This document shows, in pieces, positions 16,518 through 23,901 of a stretch of 64,000 nucleotides of DNA. A program made the position numbers and the translations under genes. The notes under the pieces were generated by a model, which searched no databases, had not been told where the DNA came from, and worked only from the letters and a program-made list of their open reading frames with translations. The stretch lies in contig URXA01000001.1 in the NCBI GenBank assembly GCA_900551745.1, positions 1 to 64,000 on the forward strand, in the 5' to 3' direction. This DNA comes from an uncultured Phascolarctobacterium sp. GTDB taxonomy: Bacteria > Bacillota > Negativicutes > Acidaminococcales > Acidaminococcaceae. Every line of letters starts with the position of its first letter. The stretch's first letter is position 1.

Positions 16518-16973
16518 ATGAATGCAAACAGTACCGGACTGCGGGGGCTGCTTGATGTGGTGAAGCCGAACAGGCTGATGTCGACAGGGGTGATAGGATT
16601 TCTTCTGCTGATGGCGGTTATGGCGGTCATTGACGGTGGAATAAGTATGATGCCGCTGATTTTAGCAACTTGCGCAGTGGGGACGGCTGCTGTATTTTTT
16701 TGGCAGGCCGGCAGCTACAGAGTCGATATTTATGAAAACGGGCTGGAAATTTTTGGCGGGATATCAACAAGAGCCGGAGTATATTTGTATAAGGATATTG
16801 AGAGTGTCGATATCGAAGATACGACTTACAGATTATTTGGTGTTTTCCCGGTGCTAAAATATACGACTGTTTCCATTCAGGGCAAAAATGACTTGTGGAC
16901 GCAGCTCAGCAGTTTTAATTTTACTGATTTGAAAGTTAAGATGCAGCAGGTAAAAAAACGGTTGGCAAAGTAA
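16518..16973 (+). CDS. Two-pass membrane protein with PH-like domain, 151 aa
   Basis: ATG 16518 lies 8 bases after GAGG. Two adjacent transmembrane segments (about residues 20-70: VIGFLLLMAVMAVI and LILATCAVGTAAVFFW) precede a cytosolic strand-rich region (YRVDIYENGLEIFGGIS...YLYKDIESVDIED). This layout resembles bacterial PH / YdbS-type membrane proteins. No enzymatic motif. Likely in one transcript with the next small membrane protein, 29 bases downstream. Confidence 0.65.
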   Translation: MNANSTGLRGLLDVVKPNRLMSTGVIGFLLLMAVMAVIDGGISMMPLILATCAVGTAAVFFWQAGSYRVDIYENGLEIFGGISTRAGVYLYKDIESVDIEDTTYRLFGVFPVLKYTTVSIQGKNDLWTQLSSFNFTDLKVKMQQVKKRLAK

Positions 16974-17002
16974 AAATATACGCAAGATAGGGGATGAAAT
17001 TT

Positions 17003-17260
17003 ATGAGGATCAAAGTAAGCGGTGAACTGGGTACGGCAGTGATGAGCTTGGCGGTGATCGGGCTTTATTATGGCGCTGCCAGTTTTCTCGTCGAAAATGT
17101 TATTCTGCGCAATCTTACTGAAGAAGAACGGGACGAACATATTCTAAGTAAGCTGTTGTTCTGGAGCACGGTGATTTTGCTGATTGCCGATGTTCTGCTG
17201 GTTATTTTACCAGTCTTCGGGATGCAATTGTTGCCGGTAACGATTTTAGATTTTATGTAG
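17003..17260 (+). CDS. Small two-pass membrane protein, 85 aa
   Basis: Two hydrophobic helices (about residues 10-30 and 55-80) flank a charged cytosolic or periplasmic loop (RNLTEEERDEHILSK). In-frame ATG 16994 sits directly on AGGGG (16989-16993), so ATG 17003 with 9-base spacing is chosen. No family recognised. Confidence 0.6.
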   Translation: MRIKVSGELGTAVMSLAVIGLYYGAASFLVENVILRNLTEEERDEHILSKLLFWSTVILLIADVLLVILPVFGMQLLPVTILDFM

Positions 17261-17295
17261 CTGAGCCGACAAAATATTAAAGAACTGTACTTTAG

Positions 17296-17337
17296 ACAGT
17301 CTGTAGCTTATGATAACTGCTGCAGGCTGTTTTTTAT
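17296..17337 (+). terminator. Terminator
   Basis: 12-bp stem ACAGTCTGTAGC/GCTGCAGGCTGT with two G-U pairs (17296-17307, 17319-17330), then TTTTTT. Confidence 0.85.
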
Positions 17338-17366
17338 TTGAAGTTCATAATTATTTCGCTGGTAAC

Positions 17367-17394
17367 TTGACGTTGAAATAGGTTAAAATATAGA
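17367..17394 (+). promoter_or_regulatory. Promoter of the tail-tube-like gene
   Basis: TTGACG (17367-17372), 16-base spacer, TATAGA (17389-17394), 50 bases before ATG 17445. Confidence 0.55.
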
Positions 17395-17444
17395 TACAGG
17401 CCGCATGAGAAGATCGGGCGGCAATTATAAAGGAGTGAGAGCGA

Positions 17445-17876
17445 ATGGCAGCAGGCTATCCTTTTAAAAAATATAATTTTAATGTTTTGATAGATGGTAA
17501 AGCAGTGGGGTATTTTTCAGAAGTTTCAGCACCTGATCTGGCTGACGAGCCTATAGAATACCGGGCAGGAAATTGTCAGTCCGGTACACCTGGGAAAATG
17601 CCGGGCTTAAGAAAGTATGGCAACGCAACGCTGAAATGGGGGATGTCTGTTTCGCGGGATCTGACAGATTGGTTTGAAAGTGTTGAGCGGGGAGAGTTTG
17701 AGCGGAAAAATGTGACGATCGAGCTTTTGGACGATTGCCAAAAAGTCGTGGCATGCTGGCAGCTTATTAACGCCTGGCCTGTTAAACATTGTGTTCCTGG
17801 TTTTAACGCCGAAAGTAATGAAAATGCGATAGAGAGTATGGAGCTGGCGCATGAAGGGATGGAACGCGAGTTTTAA
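17445..17876 (+). CDS. Orphan phage/contractile-injection tail-tube protein (gp19 family)
   Basis: 143 residues, the usual size of T4 gp19-like tube subunits. Family hallmarks are in order: N-terminal YPFKKYNFNVLIDGKAVGYF, SEVSAPDLADEPIEYRAGN, GKMPGLRKYGNATLKWG, RDLTDWFESVERGEFERKNV, and C-terminal WQLINAWPVKHCVPGFNA ... IESMELAHEGMER. These proteins form the inner tube of contractile tails and extracellular injection systems. No sheath, spike, baseplate, LysM or AAA+ ATPase gene lies nearby. It has its own promoter and RBS (AAGGAG, 17430s). It may be a domesticated structural protein or belong to a system encoded elsewhere. Confidence 0.88.
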   Translation: MAAGYPFKKYNFNVLIDGKAVGYFSEVSAPDLADEPIEYRAGNCQSGTPGKMPGLRKYGNATLKWGMSVSRDLTDWFESVERGEFERKNVTIELLDDCQKVVACWQLINAWPVKHCVPGFNAESNENAIESMELAHEGMEREF

Positions 17877-17922
17877 AAACAGCTGTGAGAATGAATTTTA
17901 AATATTGAATGAGGTAATTGTT

Positions 17923-18162
17923 ATGCGTAAGATTTTGACAGACAGGGTCTATCGGCATTTTAAAGGGAAGGATTATAAGGTGTTAGTTGTGGCGCAGCAT
18001 ACGGAAACAGGTGAGCAGTGCGTTGTTTATCAGGCTTTGTATGGTGATTTTGCTTATTATGTGCGTCCTTACGCTATGTTTGCTTCCGAGGTGGATCGTG
18101 AAAAGTATCCCGAGGTGGAGCAGCAGTATCGTTTTGAGCTGACCGAGGAAAAATATGAATGA
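17923..18162 (+). CDS. DUF1653 family protein, 79 aa
   Basis: Small cytosolic protein with the DUF1653 pattern: YRHFKGKDYKVLVVAQHTETGEQCVVYQALYGD...VRPYAMF. An SH3-like fold is expected. Biochemical role unknown. ATG 17923 follows GAGG by 8 bases. The stop overlaps the next gene by 8 bases, indicating translational coupling with an ADP-ribosylglycohydrolase. Confidence 0.85.
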   Translation: MRKILTDRVYRHFKGKDYKVLVVAQHTETGEQCVVYQALYGDFAYYVRPYAMFASEVDREKYPEVEQQYRFELTEEKYE

Positions 18163-19069
18163 TTATATTTTAAACGGCGTTTTGGGATTGGCGGTGGGCG
18201 ATGCGTTGGGGCAGCCGGCGCAGGGAAAAACACGCGAAAGTCTGAAATTCAGTCCGGTACTTGAGATGAAGCAGGGGCTGTGGTCGGACGATACCAGTCT
18301 GACCTTGTGTACTTTAGCAAGCCTGCGTGAAAATGACTGGCGGCTTGATTACCATGATTTGCTGCGGCGTTTTGCCAAGTGGCTGGAGTATGGTTATCTG
18401 ACGCCTGAAGGCGCGGCCTTTGATATTGGCGCGACAACGAAGCAGGCGCTGCTGAATTATTTGAACGGAGTGCCGCTGGAGCGTTGTGCGCCGCGTAACG
18501 AATGGAACTGCGGTAATGGTTCGCTGATGCGGATCTTGCCGGTAGAGTTTTATTTGCAGGCACATCCGGAAGCAGGACGGTATGAAATTATTCGTAATGT
18601 TTCGGCGCTGACCCATGCGCATATTTGCTGCACTTTGGGATGTTTTTTGTATTGTGCGGTTGCCGGTGAGATCATTCAGCACCGGGAGCGTTTTAAGCTG
18701 GCGACTTTACTTGTGCGTGGCGTTGTCAGGGCGGTAGATGATCTGCGGCAGGTGGCTGATGCCGATGATAACCGTGAGCTGCATTATTACAGCCGTATCA
18801 TTGACCGCAGTGTGTATGAATTGACGGCAGCTGAGATCGAGAGCAGCGGTTATGTTGTAGATACGCTGGAAGCGGCGTTGTGGTGTCTGGCTAATACTAA
18901 TTCGTACCGCGAGTGTCTGTTGTGGGCTGTAAATCTGGGTGATGATGCCGATACAGTTGCTGCCGTTGCCGGAAGTCTGGCAGGTTTGTATTATGGTTAT
19001 GACAGTATTCCGCACGAATGGCTGGCGGGGTTGAAAAATAAGGAAATGATCGTGCGTGTGTGCGGTTAG
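18155..19069 (+). CDS. ADP-ribosylglycohydrolase (DraG/ARH family)
   Basis: 304 residues matching the metal-dependent ADP-ribosyl hydrolase fold. Metal ligands occur in three places: N-terminal GLAVGDALGQP, then WSDDTSLTL, and C-terminal LGDDADTVAAVAGSLAG. The middle motif GNGSLMRILP is also typical. It would remove ADP-ribose from protein or small-molecule targets in the cytosol. Coupling to DUF1653 and proximity to a YgjP-like peptidase suggest a small maintenance operon. The substrate cannot be deduced. Confidence 0.9.
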   Translation: MNDYILNGVLGLAVGDALGQPAQGKTRESLKFSPVLEMKQGLWSDDTSLTLCTLASLRENDWRLDYHDLLRRFAKWLEYGYLTPEGAAFDIGATTKQALLNYLNGVPLERCAPRNEWNCGNGSLMRILPVEFYLQAHPEAGRYEIIRNVSALTHAHICCTLGCFLYCAVAGEIIQHRERFKLATLLVRGVVRAVDDLRQVADADDNRELHYYSRIIDRSVYELTAAEIESSGYVVDTLEAALWCLANTNSYRECLLWAVNLGDDADTVAAVAGSLAGLYYGYDSIPHEWLAGLKNKEMIVRVCG

Positions 19070-19108
19070 GCAGAATTGTAAAAACAGCAGAAAGATATGG
19101 AGACAGGA

Positions 19109-19768
19109 ATGACAGTAGCTTATGAGCTGATCCGAAGTAAACGCAGGACGATTGCTATTGTGATCGACAGTGAGGGCAAGTGCAGGGTGCGGGCACCGCT
19201 GCAGGCCCGTTTGAGCGATATAGAACATTTTGTGCAGGCAAAGACCGGGTGGATAGTGCAGAAACAGCAGTATTATGCTGCTGTGCAGAAGAAGCGGCAG
19301 CTGATATTGACCGATGGGATGAAGTTGCCTGTATTGGATAACAGATATACTCTGCGTCTGGCAGAGGTTGGGCAGGTGCAGTTAAACGGTACAGTGCTGT
19401 TGTGTCCCCGGCTGAAACCGCAGCAGGCGCTGGAGAAATGGCTGCGGCAGCAGGCTTTAGCAGTTTTGCGGGAACGGACAGCATATTATGCGGAGCTGAT
19501 GGGGGCTGCTTATCAAAATGTAAAGCTGTCTTCAGCGGCGAAACGCTGGGGTTCGTGCAGTATAAAGGGGAATTTGAATTTTTCGTGGCGGCTGGTATTT
19601 TATCCGCTGGCAGTTTTAGATTATGTTGTGGTGCATGAGCTGAGCCATATTGGCAATATGAATCACAGCCGCCGTTTCTGGCAGCGTGTAGCCAGTGTTT
19701 TGCCTGATTATCAGGTGCGGCAGCGTTGTTTAAAGCAGCAGGCGTATATTTTGCAGTGGCTAAGATAA
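19109..19768 (+). CDS. YgjP-type zinc metallopeptidase (DUF45/M48 relative)
   Basis: 219 residues from ATG 19109, which has GGAGA at suitable distance; ATG 19097 would place the RBS inside the gene. The C-terminal half carries AKRWGSCS...LNFSWRLVFYPL and the zinc motif HELSHIGNMNHSRRFW, with HExxH-like and downstream His ligands. Start VAYELIRSKRRTIAI is the usual YgjP N-terminus. A cytosolic peptidase by family; natural substrate unknown. A convergent transporter gene follows. Confidence 0.9.
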   Translation: MTVAYELIRSKRRTIAIVIDSEGKCRVRAPLQARLSDIEHFVQAKTGWIVQKQQYYAAVQKKRQLILTDGMKLPVLDNRYTLRLAEVGQVQLNGTVLLCPRLKPQQALEKWLRQQALAVLRERTAYYAELMGAAYQNVKLSSAAKRWGSCSIKGNLNFSWRLVFYPLAVLDYVVVHELSHIGNMNHSRRFWQRVASVLPDYQVRQRCLKQQAYILQWLR

Positions 19769-19806
19769 AAACCCGCTTCTATATTTTATATAGAAGCGGG
19801 TTTTAT
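19768..19806. terminator. Bidirectional terminator
   Basis: 16-bp stem AAAACCCGCTTCTATA and its complement around a 5-base loop, between convergent genes. Confidence 0.92.
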
Positions 19807-19826
19807 TTATGCTGCAAGTTTTTATT

Positions 19827-20726
19827 TTATTGTTGTTTGGGAGGTATCTGCGCCAGCAGAATCGCGGCAAAGACCAGTCCGCAGCCGCCTATTTCACGCA
19901 GGGAAAGCTGTTCGCCCAGCAGCAGCCAGCCTGCTAAAACCGAAAATACGGACTCCATACTCAGAATGATGGAAGCTAAAATAACATTGACGTATTTTTG
20001 ACCAAGGATCTGCAGGGTATAGGCGATGCCGCAGGACATGATGCCGGCGTATAAGATCGGCAGCCAGGCCTGGTCAAGCGCTTCCCAGGACGGAGTTTCA
20101 TAAAAGAAGATGGCAGGCAGGCTTAAAATACCGCAGACGGCAAATTGCAGCAGCGACATCCGCACACCGTCTACCAATACTGAAAAACGTTCGATGGTGA
20201 TGATATGCAGTGCGAAAAAGCAGGCGCAGGCTAAAATTATCATGTCGCCGTAATTGACGCTGAAATTTTCGGTAATACAGATAAAATACATACCGACAGC
20301 GGCAATAAAGACGCTGAGCCATTGCAGTTTGGTAACGGTTTTGTGTACGATAAGCCCGAACAGGGGCACGATAACGATGTAGAGCGTAGTAATAAAACCG
20401 GCTTTGCCGACAGTGGTATGACCGATACCGATCTGCTGCAGAGTGCTGGCGACAGTAAGCACGATACCGCAGACGATGCCGCCGGTGATAAGGTCCTGCC
20501 GTTCTGTTTTGTTATCAGTACCCCAAATGGAAAAAGGTCTGCCTGCAAGCCGGTCAAAAAAGGCGACGCAGGGGATCAGAAAAACCGCGCCGATCAATGA
20601 GCGAAGGCCATTGAAGGTAAAAGCGCCTACGTGGTCGGCGCCGACGCTTTGCGCGACAAAGGCCAGACCCCAGATCAGGGCGCAGAAAAACAGCATCAGG
20701 CTGCCTTTTAATTGATGTTGCTGCAT
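19827..20726 (-). CDS. DMT superfamily transporter (two EamA repeats)
   Basis: 299 residues with about ten transmembrane helices in two EamA halves. The first half starts LFFCALIWGLAFVAQSVGADHVGAF with NGLRSLIGA; the second ends with ILGQKYVNVILASIILSMESVFSVLAGWLLLGE. Likely an inner-membrane exporter of an amino acid or other metabolite; substrate not predictable. An in-frame GTG at 20735 lies within the RBS region, and ATG at 20726 has AGGAG 8 bases upstream. Confidence 0.88.
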   Translation of the reverse strand: MQQHQLKGSLMLFFCALIWGLAFVAQSVGADHVGAFTFNGLRSLIGAVFLIPCVAFFDRLAGRPFSIWGTDNKTERQDLITGGIVCGIVLTVASTLQQIGIGHTTVGKAGFITTLYIVIVPLFGLIVHKTVTKLQWLSVFIAAVGMYFICITENFSVNYGDMIILACACFFALHIITIERFSVLVDGVRMSLLQFAVCGILSLPAIFFYETPSWEALDQAWLPILYAGIMSCGIAYTLQILGQKYVNVILASIILSMESVFSVLAGWLLLGEQLSLREIGGCGLVFAAILLAQIPPKQQ

Positions 20727-20856
20727 ATATGACACTCCTATTGTTTATAAAAGTATGAACTTTTATATTTTAGCATTATTTTAGGGAAAGTTTAAGTAAT
20801 TAGGCAAAATTTTATAATTCGGAAAATTCAGCAGATAGTGCATTAATGACAGATGG

Positions 20857-20865
20857 TGTTATAAT
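20857..20865 (+). promoter_or_regulatory. Extended -10 promoter of the exonuclease gene
   Basis: TGTTATAAT with no clear -35, about 36 bases before ATG 20901. Confidence 0.4.
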
Positions 20866-20900
20866 TAATGTAAATATTTAGAAAAGCTGGGGGCAGATTG

Positions 20901-21497
20901 ATGAGCAGGGATTTTTTTGTGGCAGATTTTGAGTTTACTCAATACACCAAAAGAATGGGACGTCCACGAGGATTTTTTTCAGAAATAATTGAGATCGGCG
21001 CGGTGAAAATCGACGGGACTTCACTTGCGGTCACAGGTAAGATCCAAAATTTTGTCCATCCGCATTTTTATCCGAAGCAGGCTAAAGAGGGAATGGATTT
21101 TTGTATGATCACTGAAAAGGATATGGAATCGGCAATCGAATTTGGAGAGATGCTTGAGCAGATCAAAGTTTTATATGTACCGGGGCAGACTTATTTTGTG
21201 GCATGGGGTGATGAGGATTATAAGGTGGTGGCGGAAGGCTGCAGGCGGCATAAATTGGAAAATCCTGTTTTACCTGAAGATTATCTTGATCTGGCGGCAG
21301 CCTATAAGCTGCTGAAAGGCGATACGTATACGACCGGGCTGAAGAAGGCAACAGAAGAACAAAACGTTGACACCGGCGGTTTGTGGCATACCGCTTATGA
21401 TGACGCTGCCAATACCGGCAAGCTGCTGGTAAAATTGCTTGCTGACGGCTGGACGCCGGAGGCTTACTGGGCTGCGGCAGCAGAGCTGCATAAATAA
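20901..21497 (+). CDS. DEDDh 3'-5' exonuclease domain protein
   Basis: 198 residues with ExoI (DFEFT, D9/E11), a central Asp region (WGDEDYKVV) and ExoIII of the h type (WHTAYDDA). This places it with KapD/ERI1-like DEDDh nucleases acting on RNA or DNA ends with two metal ions. No extra domain. Monocistronic, between its own promoter and a terminator. The physiological substrate is unknown. Confidence 0.85.
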   Translation: MSRDFFVADFEFTQYTKRMGRPRGFFSEIIEIGAVKIDGTSLAVTGKIQNFVHPHFYPKQAKEGMDFCMITEKDMESAIEFGEMLEQIKVLYVPGQTYFVAWGDEDYKVVAEGCRRHKLENPVLPEDYLDLAAAYKLLKGDTYTTGLKKATEEQNVDTGGLWHTAYDDAANTGKLLVKLLADGWTPEAYWAAAAELHK

Positions 21498-21509
21498 AAT
21501 ACAAAAAAT

Positions 21510-21549
21510 AAAGCTTCGCAGCTGGTTATTTTCTGCTGCGAAGCTTTTT
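21510..21549. terminator. Bidirectional terminator
   Basis: 13-bp stem AAAGCTTCGCAGC/GCTGCGAAGCTTT (21510-21522, 21535-21547), between the exonuclease gene and the convergent panF. Confidence 0.92.
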
Positions 21550-21560
21550 ATATGCTGTTT

Positions 21561-23057
21561 TTAATCGCGATACTTTTCAGGGAAGAAAATACGCAGAATA
21601 TGTTCGTCGTGTTCTTTGCCAAGGGCGTTGCCGATAAGGAAGAAAATCAAAGAAGCGCCGATACCGATAACTATCTGGTGCAGGTCAAAGAATTTGATTT
21701 GCAGCGCCATAGTGGTGCAGTAGGCGAGTACGCCGCCAGCCATAGCGAAAACGGCGCCGGTGCGGTTGGCTTTTTTCCAGAACAGGCCAAAGAGCAGGAC
21801 CCAGAAGAAAGCTGTTTCCAGGCCGCCGAAAGCGAACATATTTATTTTCCAGATAACACTGGGCGGGGCAATGGCGATAAAGTAAACGCCAAGGCCAAGG
21901 ATAACGGTAGCGCCCATACTGAACAGACGTATCGTATTATTGGAAACTGTTTTATGACGTTTGGAGCATTCGTGCATGTATACGTCTTTGATGATAGCGG
22001 AAGAGGAGGCCAGCAGCAGGGAAGACACGGTAGAAATAGTTGCTGCGATAGGGCCGATGATGGTGATGCCGGCCCAAAATGGGTCCATGGTGCCGATGAT
22101 AGTAAGCGGGGTGATGTTATCGACGCTGCCGCCGTAAGCCTGCAGGGTATCTGTAAGCACGCCTTTGGAAAGGACGCCGATCCAGGTTGCGATCAGGGTC
22201 ATGGCGCCGATAACTACGGTGCCGATGATCATAGCGTTATGCAGGGCTTTGGTGTTTTTGTAGCTGATGCCGCGGACTACTGATTGCGGCAGTGCCAGCG
22301 TGCAGACGCCAACCAGCAGCCACTGGCTGATATAGAGCGAGATCGGCATTTTGCCGCGGGACAGCGGTTCCAGCATATCAGGATGATTTGCCTGGATATG
22401 GGTCATGATTTTTTCATAACCGCCCCCTGTTTCCAGCATCGAGAAGAACAGGATAAAAAGACCGATGATCATAGCGACAGCACAGATAGCGTCAGTAATT
22501 GCAACGCCTTTGAAGCCGCCGACAGTAGTATAAAAGACAACGATCAGGCCAAATAATGTGAGTCCCGTGACATAAGAGAAGCCCGTAACAGCTTCAAAGA
22601 GCTTGGCCGCTCCCACGAACTGGGCGACCATCGTCGCACAGAAGAAAGCAACGATCACCAGTGCGGAAATATTGGCGAGCAAATCGGATTGATAGCGGCT
22701 GCGGATGACATCGACGACTGTAACAGCGTCAATTTTGCGTGAAACCATAGCGATCTTTTTGCCGAAAATACCTAAAACGAGGAAGATAACAACGACTTGT
22801 ACGATCGCCATATAAAGCCAGCCATAGCCGATGACCCAGGCCATGCCGGGACCGCCGACGAAGGTGCTGACTGAGCTGTAGGTTGCAACGGTAGTCATAG
22901 CCAGGACAAAACCGCCCAAACTGCGGCCGCCGATAAAATAATCTTTAGCAAAGTTCTGCTGGCGGTCGCTGCGGGAAGCACGCTGCACCCAGAAGCTGAT
23001 GCCCAGCATAAAGGCAAGGAATAAAAGAACAGGCCAGAGGTGGAAGAAATTACCCAT
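21561..23057 (-). CDS. panF: Sodium/pantothenate symporter PanF (SSS family)
   Basis: 498 residues with about 13 helices. Sodium:solute symporter features include the substrate/ion region (FAKDYFIGGRSLGGFVLAMTTVATYSSVSTFVGGPGMAW) and TTVGGFKGVAITDAI. Close similarity in layout to PanF, plus an upstream DUF997 gene, points to pantothenate uptake driven by Na+. GGAGG is 9 bases before ATG 23057 (MGNFFHL), and that start overlaps the stop of the upstream gene by 8 bases. Confidence 0.9.
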   Translation of the reverse strand: MGNFFHLWPVLLFLAFMLGISFWVQRASRSDRQQNFAKDYFIGGRSLGGFVLAMTTVATYSSVSTFVGGPGMAWVIGYGWLYMAIVQVVVIFLVLGIFGKKIAMVSRKIDAVTVVDVIRSRYQSDLLANISALVIVAFFCATMVAQFVGAAKLFEAVTGFSYVTGLTLFGLIVVFYTTVGGFKGVAITDAICAVAMIIGLFILFFSMLETGGGYEKIMTHIQANHPDMLEPLSRGKMPISLYISQWLLVGVCTLALPQSVVRGISYKNTKALHNAMIIGTVVIGAMTLIATWIGVLSKGVLTDTLQAYGGSVDNITPLTIIGTMDPFWAGITIIGPIAATISTVSSLLLASSSAIIKDVYMHECSKRHKTVSNNTIRLFSMGATVILGLGVYFIAIAPPSVIWKINMFAFGGLETAFFWVLLFGLFWKKANRTGAVFAMAGGVLAYCTTMALQIKFFDLHQIVIGIGASLIFFLIGNALGKEHDEHILRIFFPEKYRD

Positions 23058-23310
23058 TGATTTCATCCTCCTTGTCGTCCAAGTCCATATCTTTAAAGAT
23101 GTAATTGGCAAGAACTACAGAAACGGCGATAGCAAACAGCCAGGTGCCGATGCAGCCTGCCCAGACCCACAGGGGCGTCTGGAAAAATTCTACCTTAACG
23201 TCAGCAAGGCCAAAGCCGGCGACGCACCAAAAGATGATGACAATAAGAAGGGCTAACCAGGTGGCGTTTGCTTCCCGATTAGCCTGTTTGAATTTTTCTT
23301 TACGATTCAT
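23050..23310 (-). CDS. yhdT: YhdT-like small membrane protein (DUF997)
   Basis: 86 residues with two transmembrane helices (WLALLIVIIFWCVAGFGL and WAGCIGTWLFAIAVSVVLANY). The sequence and position directly upstream of panF are typical of DUF997/YhdT, a likely accessory subunit of the pantothenate symporter. AAGGAG precedes ATG 23310. Confidence 0.88.
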   Translation of the reverse strand: MNRKEKFKQANREANATWLALLIVIIFWCVAGFGLADVKVEFFQTPLWVWAGCIGTWLFAIAVSVVLANYIFKDMDLDDKEDEING

Positions 23311-23493
23311 TTTTTGCTCCTTCTGCAGTATCGGCCAGGATGAAAAGCATGAGCGGTCCGGTCTGCGGGATTTATCGCTATTATTGTACCACATTTTTGT
23401 TATTTGCCAAGCTATTTATCAGAAAAGCGGATATTTTTGCGAACCGGACGATTATCAAAACGTTGGAGCAAAAATGCTGCGTCAGGCGACGAT

Positions 23494-23540
23494 AAAAAGT
23501 TCTTGTATGTCTTGTGGGGGGGTACTCCTGTGCTATAATG
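23494..23540 (+). promoter_or_regulatory. G7-spacer promoter, copy A
   Basis: Direct repeat TCTTGT-ATG-TCTTGT (23501-23515), -35 TTGTGG overlapping seven Gs (23516-23522), then GTAC-like DNA and extended -10 GTGCTATAATG. The first 32 bases are identical in copies at 46821 and 49989, followed by 4 variable bases and 11 identical bases. Drives the 78-residue protein at 23567. Confidence 0.8.
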
Positions 23541-23566
23541 AGGACAGAGGGGAACGGAGGGAGAAA

Positions 23567-23803
23567 ATGTTTTATAAAAAAGTAACTTCCCGCGATCATA
23601 AATGGTTCTTTCTGCTGCGTTATGGCGATTTAAAAGAGGGCTTGGAAATGTGGAGCAGCCGCAGTTTGAAATGGCAGTATTTTGATTATCAGCAGAGCAG
23701 AAGCCTGCAGGCGATTTTAAATGATGCTGACTTATGCAATGATATTACGCCGGAAGAAGCCGCGGAGATCATAAAAAATTATCTTGAGCAGGAGCAAGGA
23801 TAA
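23567..23803 (+). CDS. Small protein of unknown function, 78 aa
   Basis: Starts MFYKKVTSRDHKWFFLLRYG with GGAGG 8 bases upstream. It is aromatic- and charge-rich (LEMWSSRSLKWQYFDYQQSRS) with an acidic C-terminal helix (ITPEEAAEIIKNYLEQEQG). No signal peptide or membrane helix; probably cytosolic. Family not recognised. It shares its promoter type with two surface-protein loci, which may place it in their regulon. Confidence 0.75.
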   Translation: MFYKKVTSRDHKWFFLLRYGDLKEGLEMWSSRSLKWQYFDYQQSRSLQAILNDADLCNDITPEEAAEIIKNYLEQEQG

Positions 23804-23822
23804 ATTCCCTGCTCTTTTTTAT
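23786..23822 (+). terminator. Terminator
   Basis: GAGCAGG/CCTGCTC (23786-23792, 23808-23814) followed by TTTTTT. The 5' arm lies inside the end of the preceding gene. Confidence 0.75.
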
Positions 23823-23869
23823 TTGGCAATTTATAAAAGTAGCTGCCGGAACCGGTCAGTGCTATAATA

Positions 23870-23878
23870 AATAATATC
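23870..23878 (+). promoter_or_regulatory. Extended -10 promoter of the M20 peptidase gene
   Basis: GTGCTATAAT-type element with TATAAT at 23873-23878 and no G tract. The gene ATG is 24 bases further on. Confidence 0.45.
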
Positions 23879-23901
23879 CTGTAGATTGTGAGGTAATAGT
23901 T

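Noticed and set aside
17445..17876. Prophage
   Set aside because: Only a tail-tube-like gene is present; no integrase, terminase, capsid or lysis genes nearby.
18707..19228. Antisense frame over the ADP-ribosylglycohydrolase gene
   Set aside because: Overlaps two well-supported sense genes and has no RBS.
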